From contig VDLU01000008.1 of the NCBI GenBank assembly GCA_006247105.1, positions 1-26,656 on the forward strand: a DNA stretch of 26,656 nucleotides, read 5' to 3'. This document shows positions 23,062 to 26,656 of the stretch, piece by piece (the first letter of the stretch is position 1; each line of letters opens with the position of its first letter). The notes beneath the pieces are model-generated. The model worked only from the letters and a program-made list of their open reading frames with translations, searched no databases and had not been told where the DNA came from. The position numbers and the translations under genes were made by a program. The stretch is from Giardia muris. Its lineage: Eukaryota > Fornicata > Diplomonadida > Hexamitidae.

Positions 23062-24818
23062 CACTTCCCCCTGCATCCGAACCACCAACCGAGGAAGCCC
23101 CCGAGACCTCCCAGGACCAGAAGGACGGCAATGACGATCCCCGCAATGGCACCCCCCGAGAGCCCCGAGGAGCTGGAGGAGGGGGGAGGGGGGCAGGTCC
23201 CATTGAAGGACGACCCGTCCCAGCAGGTCGTGCAGGCCGTCGTGTTGCATCCCGTGCAGCCCGAGTGGTAGATCGAGCACGCCTTGCAGTCGGGGGTGGC
23301 TCCAGCTGTGGTGTTGGCGTTGTAGTACCCGAAGCCGCAGGACGTGCAGGTGACGGCACCGCTCGAGGAGGTGCAGGCCCCGCACCCCGGGACCTTCGAG
23401 GAGCAGGAGGTGAGGACGGTCCCATTGAGGTAGAGGCCCGAGGTGGCATTGACAGCTGTGCAGACCCCACCAGAGGCCGTGGTGCAGGCGCTCTTCCCGA
23501 CCTCCGTGGAGGCGTTGTAGCAGCCCCCGTTGAGGAGGAAGAAGTTAGTGGTCGAGGACCCGGTCACGTCCTGGCACTTCCCGCACCTCGTGGAGGACGC
23601 ATCGAGGGCGCTTCCGTCCTCCTTCTGGCAGATCTGGGTCGCCCTCGTCACGTTCGTCGAGGCGACCAGAAGGCATTCTCCGTTGATCGGGACGAAGCCC
23701 GGCTTGCACTCGGAGCAGACCGTCGTGTTCCCGACCAGGAACTGCTTCTCCTTCGCACAGACGCCCAGCTCGGCGGCCTTGAAGGTCGAGTAGCATCCCT
23801 CGAGGTAGGGGACGTATCCATTGAGGCAGGACGTGCAGGTGCCGGAAGAGTCGGTGCAGACCTTGTCGTTCTTATCCACGCACGTCCCGTCGATCGGGGC
23901 CTGACCAGTCGGACACTCGGTGCAGACGAGCCCCGGACCGAGGTTGGTGCAGGAGGTGCAGTTCTTGGGACAGGAGTCGCAGGACGTGATGGCAAGGGAG
24001 GAGCTGTAGGTCGGGCCGAAGGAGGGGAGGCAGACCTTGCAGGTCTTCTCGTCCTTGTCGCACGTCTTGCAGTTCTGGACGGTACAGGCCTTGCAGGTCT
24101 TGTCAGTCTCTCCAACAAGGCCGAAGCCGGGGAGGCAGGCTGAACAGGAGGAGGTACTCGTGCACGTCTTGCAGCCCGAGGAGCAGGCCTTGCATGATTT
24201 GTCGGTCGTGTCGAGGAAGTAGCCAGACTTGCACTCTGAGCAGGCGGAGGAGGAGCACGTCTTGCAGTTCTGGACGGTGCAGGCCGTGCAGTTGACGGGG
24301 TCGGAAGTGGTGGTGGTGTTGGGGTAGAAGCCCTCGAGGCACGAGTTGCAGGTGAGGACTTCTCCAGCACGAGAGCCGGGAGTAGGTGGAGTTGGTGTCG
24401 CATAGGTGCAGGTGCTGCAGCCCGGTTCCCCGTTTGTCGCATCGCTACAGAGGTAGAGGTTGCTGTCCTTGATGAAGGTGATGGCATCGGTAGTTGGAGC
24501 CGTCTTGCAGGTTCCGTTCTTGCATCCTGGAGGGCGGAGCACAGCTTACTCCCAACCCCCTGTGTCTGGTCATAACAACCCCCGTTGAACAGGAAGTAGT
24601 TCCCCGTTCCACATCCTGTACAGACACCACTACCACAAGTAGCACCATTTCCAATCGTAGTGGCCGCAGCAGTGTCACAGAGCCGTTGACAGGGGCGGAG
24701 TCAGTGTTAGTCGAGACATCGCACTTCTTGCAGAACTCTCCTCAACCCCCGGGATGGTGAACTTTGAGTTTGCCTCGCACTCTCCCGTGGCTCGAGCCTT
24801 CACCTCCCCCTTCACCAT
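23061..24818 (-). pseudogene. V14: mosaic VSP cassette with in-frame ATG but three frame breaks
   Basis: Here the ATG at 24816-24818 is in frame with a distinct 5' end (MVKGEVKARATGECEANSKF leading into TIPGV), but no signal peptide follows. Compared with sister units, single bases are missing near 24741, 24683 and 24520. After the first loss the ATG frame meets a TGA near 24680. Downstream of 24520 the cysteine-rich frame is open for about 490 codons to GCRGK. The body is a mosaic: V3-like start (CDVSTNTDSAP), V6-like CNSCLEGFYPN, V4-like CSECKSGYFLDTTDKSC, then V1/V3-like GPTYSSSLAITSC to the end. All three breaks are losses of one base, so sequence error is possible. Confidence 0.8.
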
Positions 24819-24823
24819 TCACT
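24817..24823 (-). terminator. Poly(A) signal AGTGAAT at V15 3' end
   Basis: Five Gs followed by AGGTGAAGGCTCG. The overlapping ATG is in frame with V14's unusual KARATGEC leader. The stop used here belongs to V15's frameshifted tail. Confidence 0.55.
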
Positions 24824-26656
24824 CACTCCCCCTGCATCCGAACCACCACCGAGGAAGCCCCGAGACCTCCCAGCACCAGCAGGACGGCGATGACGATCCC
24901 CGCAATGGCACCCCCCGAGAGCCCCGAGGAGCTGGAGGAGGGGGAGAGGGACACTTCCCATTGGTGTCGGGCTGTTTCCATTCCAGCAGGTCGTGCAGGC
25001 GTCCTTCGTGCAGACCGTGCATCCTGAAGGGCAGGCCGTGCAGTTGAAGGTGCCCCCAGAGGCCGAGTTGTAGTATCCGATGGAGCAGCCAGTGCAGGTG
25101 AGGGCGTGGTTGTTCGAGGTGCACGTCCCGCACCCGGCCGGACAGAGGGTGAAGGCCCCCGTGTTCGTGTCGAAAGGGAAGGGGGTGTTCTGGGCAGCCT
25201 GAGAACACTTCCCATCGGCATCGGCCGTCTGGCACAGCTTGCTCCCGACCGAGGTCCCGGAGGTGAGGGTTGGGATAGCAGCCTCCATTGAAGAAGTAGT
25301 TGCTGTTCGTGTCCTTGCACGCCTCGCACTTCGTGGCCTTCGCATCGATGGGAGTCCCGTCCGCCTTCATGCAGACGTTGTCCCCGGCTGCTCTCGTCGT
25401 TCCCTTGTTAATGTCCCCGATCGGGGTGCAGGTCCCATCAATCGGGACGAACCCGGCCTTGCACTCCTTGCAGACGAGGGCCTCCCCGACGAGGAACTGG
25501 TTGTCCTTGGAGCAGATCCCCATCGAGCTCGCCTTGTAGGGGGAGAGGCAGGCCCCGTGGTAGAACATGTATCCATTGAGGCAGGAGGCGCAGGAGCCGG
25601 AGGAGGGGTCCTTTGTGCACACCTTGGCGTTCACGTCGACGCACTCGTCGTCGACCGGGACCTGGCTGCTGTTCGAACACACGTCGCAGACGAGCCCGAG
25701 GCCGAGGTTGAGGCAGCTCTCGCATCCCGTCGAGCACTGGTTGCAGGCCGTGATGGCGGAGCCGTTCTTGACAGGCCCGAACCCCGCCTTGCAGCCCGTG
25801 CACTTGGTCACGTCGTCGTTACAGATCCCGCAGTTCTTGATGCTGCAGGCGGTGCAGGTCTTAGCGGTGTCTCCAACGAGGCCGAAGCCCTCCTTGCAGG
25901 CGGTGCAGGCTGTAGATGAGCAGGTTTTGCAGTTCTCAACGGTGCACTTCGTGCAGGTTCCGTAGTTCTTGGTCGTATCGCTGTTAGCAGTATAGAAGAA
26001 CCCTTCAGAGCACTTGTCGGTATCACAGTTTTGATGATTCGTGTCGGTGTCGCACTGATCGCACCCAGTGGGGCAAGTCCCACAAGTTGCCGAGGTGCCC
26101 GACCCGAAAGGAAGAAGGCGGGCCCGCACTTGGAGCAGGTGTTGGCAGCACTCGCCTGGACGCAGTTCTCGACCGAGCAGGAGAAGCAGTTGGCGTTGTT
26201 CGCATCTGGGAGGTAGCCCGAAGCGCAGGCGTCGCACTTCCCGGTTCCGAGGAGATATCCGGCCTTGCAAGTCTGACAGGTGTTGGCGTTCGTGCAGGTC
26301 GCACAGTTGGTTGGACAGGCCGTACAAGTCTTGGTATTGCTATCGAAGTAGTACCCCTCATAGCAAGTTTCGCACTTCGTCTCACTTTCTTTCTCGCTGC
26401 ACGTCTTGCAGGTCGAGTCGCAGAGGTCGCAGGCGTCGGTCGTCGCAGACGCAGCTGTGTTTGGAATCAGCCCGTCCTTGCACGTGCCACATTTCCCGGC
26501 ATCTGTAGAGGTGGTGGCACAGATGAGGGAGGTTGCGGGGTCTTTGGCGTAGCAGCCCCCTGGAGAGAGGACGAAGGCGTTTCCGCACTTCCCGCACGTC
26601 TGGGAGGTGTCATCGAGGGCAGAGGCCGTCCGCCTTCGTGCACCCCGCCGCGGTCA
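24823..26656 (-). pseudogene. V15: VSP cassette, 5' end cut by window, many frame breaks
   Basis: The 3' part resembles V11 (CKAGFGPVKNGSAITACNQC, CLNGYMFYHGAC, CPAGCGTCTSNNHALTC). The 5' part resembles V4's furin-like arrays (CDLCDSTCKTC, CYEGYYFDSNTKTC). The cysteine-rich reading changes frame repeatedly: near 26620, 26108, 25273, 24983, 24950 and 24862. Further single-base losses near 24849 and 24827 destroy the conserved tail, so the final codons read VVVRMQGE instead of FGCRGK. Almost all changes are losses relative to V11. It cannot encode a VSP as given. It is either a decayed cassette or poorly resolved consensus; density rises toward this edge. Confidence 0.72.

Noticed and set aside
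1..26656. CRISPR or satellite repeat array
   Set aside because: The repeat unit is a whole 1.5-2 kb gene with divergent interior; there are no short direct repeats with regular spacers.
1..26656. High-cysteine membrane proteins or tenascin-like Giardia proteins
   Set aside because: Those share CxxC richness but have different membrane segments and tails. The uniform anchor plus GCRGK and the GGCY motifs mark VSPs.

Overview
The window looks like a variant-specific surface protein (VSP) array from a diplomonad of the genus Giardia. The evidence is many very cysteine-rich reading frames full of CxxC pairs and GGCY motifs. Each intact frame ends in one near-invariant transmembrane segment (GGAIAGIVIAVLLVLGGLGG...WWF) with a short cytoplasmic tail GCRGK. 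G. intestinalis VSPs end in CRGKA; a GCRGK ending without the final Ala, plus the G+C-rich sequence, points from memory to G. muris or a close relative. The species is inference; the family is firm.

Layout: every gene is on the minus strand, so each gene's 3' end is at the low coordinate. I number the VSP units V1 to V15 from left to right. V1 (1-1230) is cut by the window edge and frameshifted. V2 (1256-3146) has two homopolymer frameshifts. V3 (3151-4722), V4 (4748-6736), V5 (6748-8649) and V6 (8661-10622) have open frames. V7 (10647-11771) is a 5'-truncated VSP. An unrelated ankyrin-repeat/coiled-coil gene (11834-13516, Giardia 'protein 21.1' type) follows. V8 (13700-14214) is a 3'-truncated VSP fragment. 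V9 (14239-16167), V10 (16179-17723), V11 (17748-19253), V12 (19278-21188) and V13 (21189-23036) are open. V14 (23061-24818) and V15 (24823 to the right edge) carry several frame breaks.

The striking property is that VSP units are packed head to tail with almost no space. The stop codon TGA overlaps the Giardia-type poly(A) signal AGTGAAT, and the next unit's coding frame begins 0 to about 26 nt later. There is no room for a promoter. No unit has a signal peptide, and nearly all lack an in-frame ATG at the 5' end; V3 and V10 have no ATG anywhere in frame. The units therefore look like silent sequence cassettes rather than independently expressed genes. Mosaic breakpoints (V6, V14, V15) and long nearly identical tracts (V4/V7, V12/V13) show that they exchange sequence. 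The likely role, by inference, is a donor library for building surface-antigen genes at an expression site elsewhere.

The ankyrin gene differs in composition, has its own ATG with an A-rich leader, and is bracketed by broken VSP ends, as if it interrupted the array. Frame breaks cluster in V1, V2, V14 and V15, mostly as single-base losses in homopolymers. Sequencing or assembly error is a real alternative to decay there.
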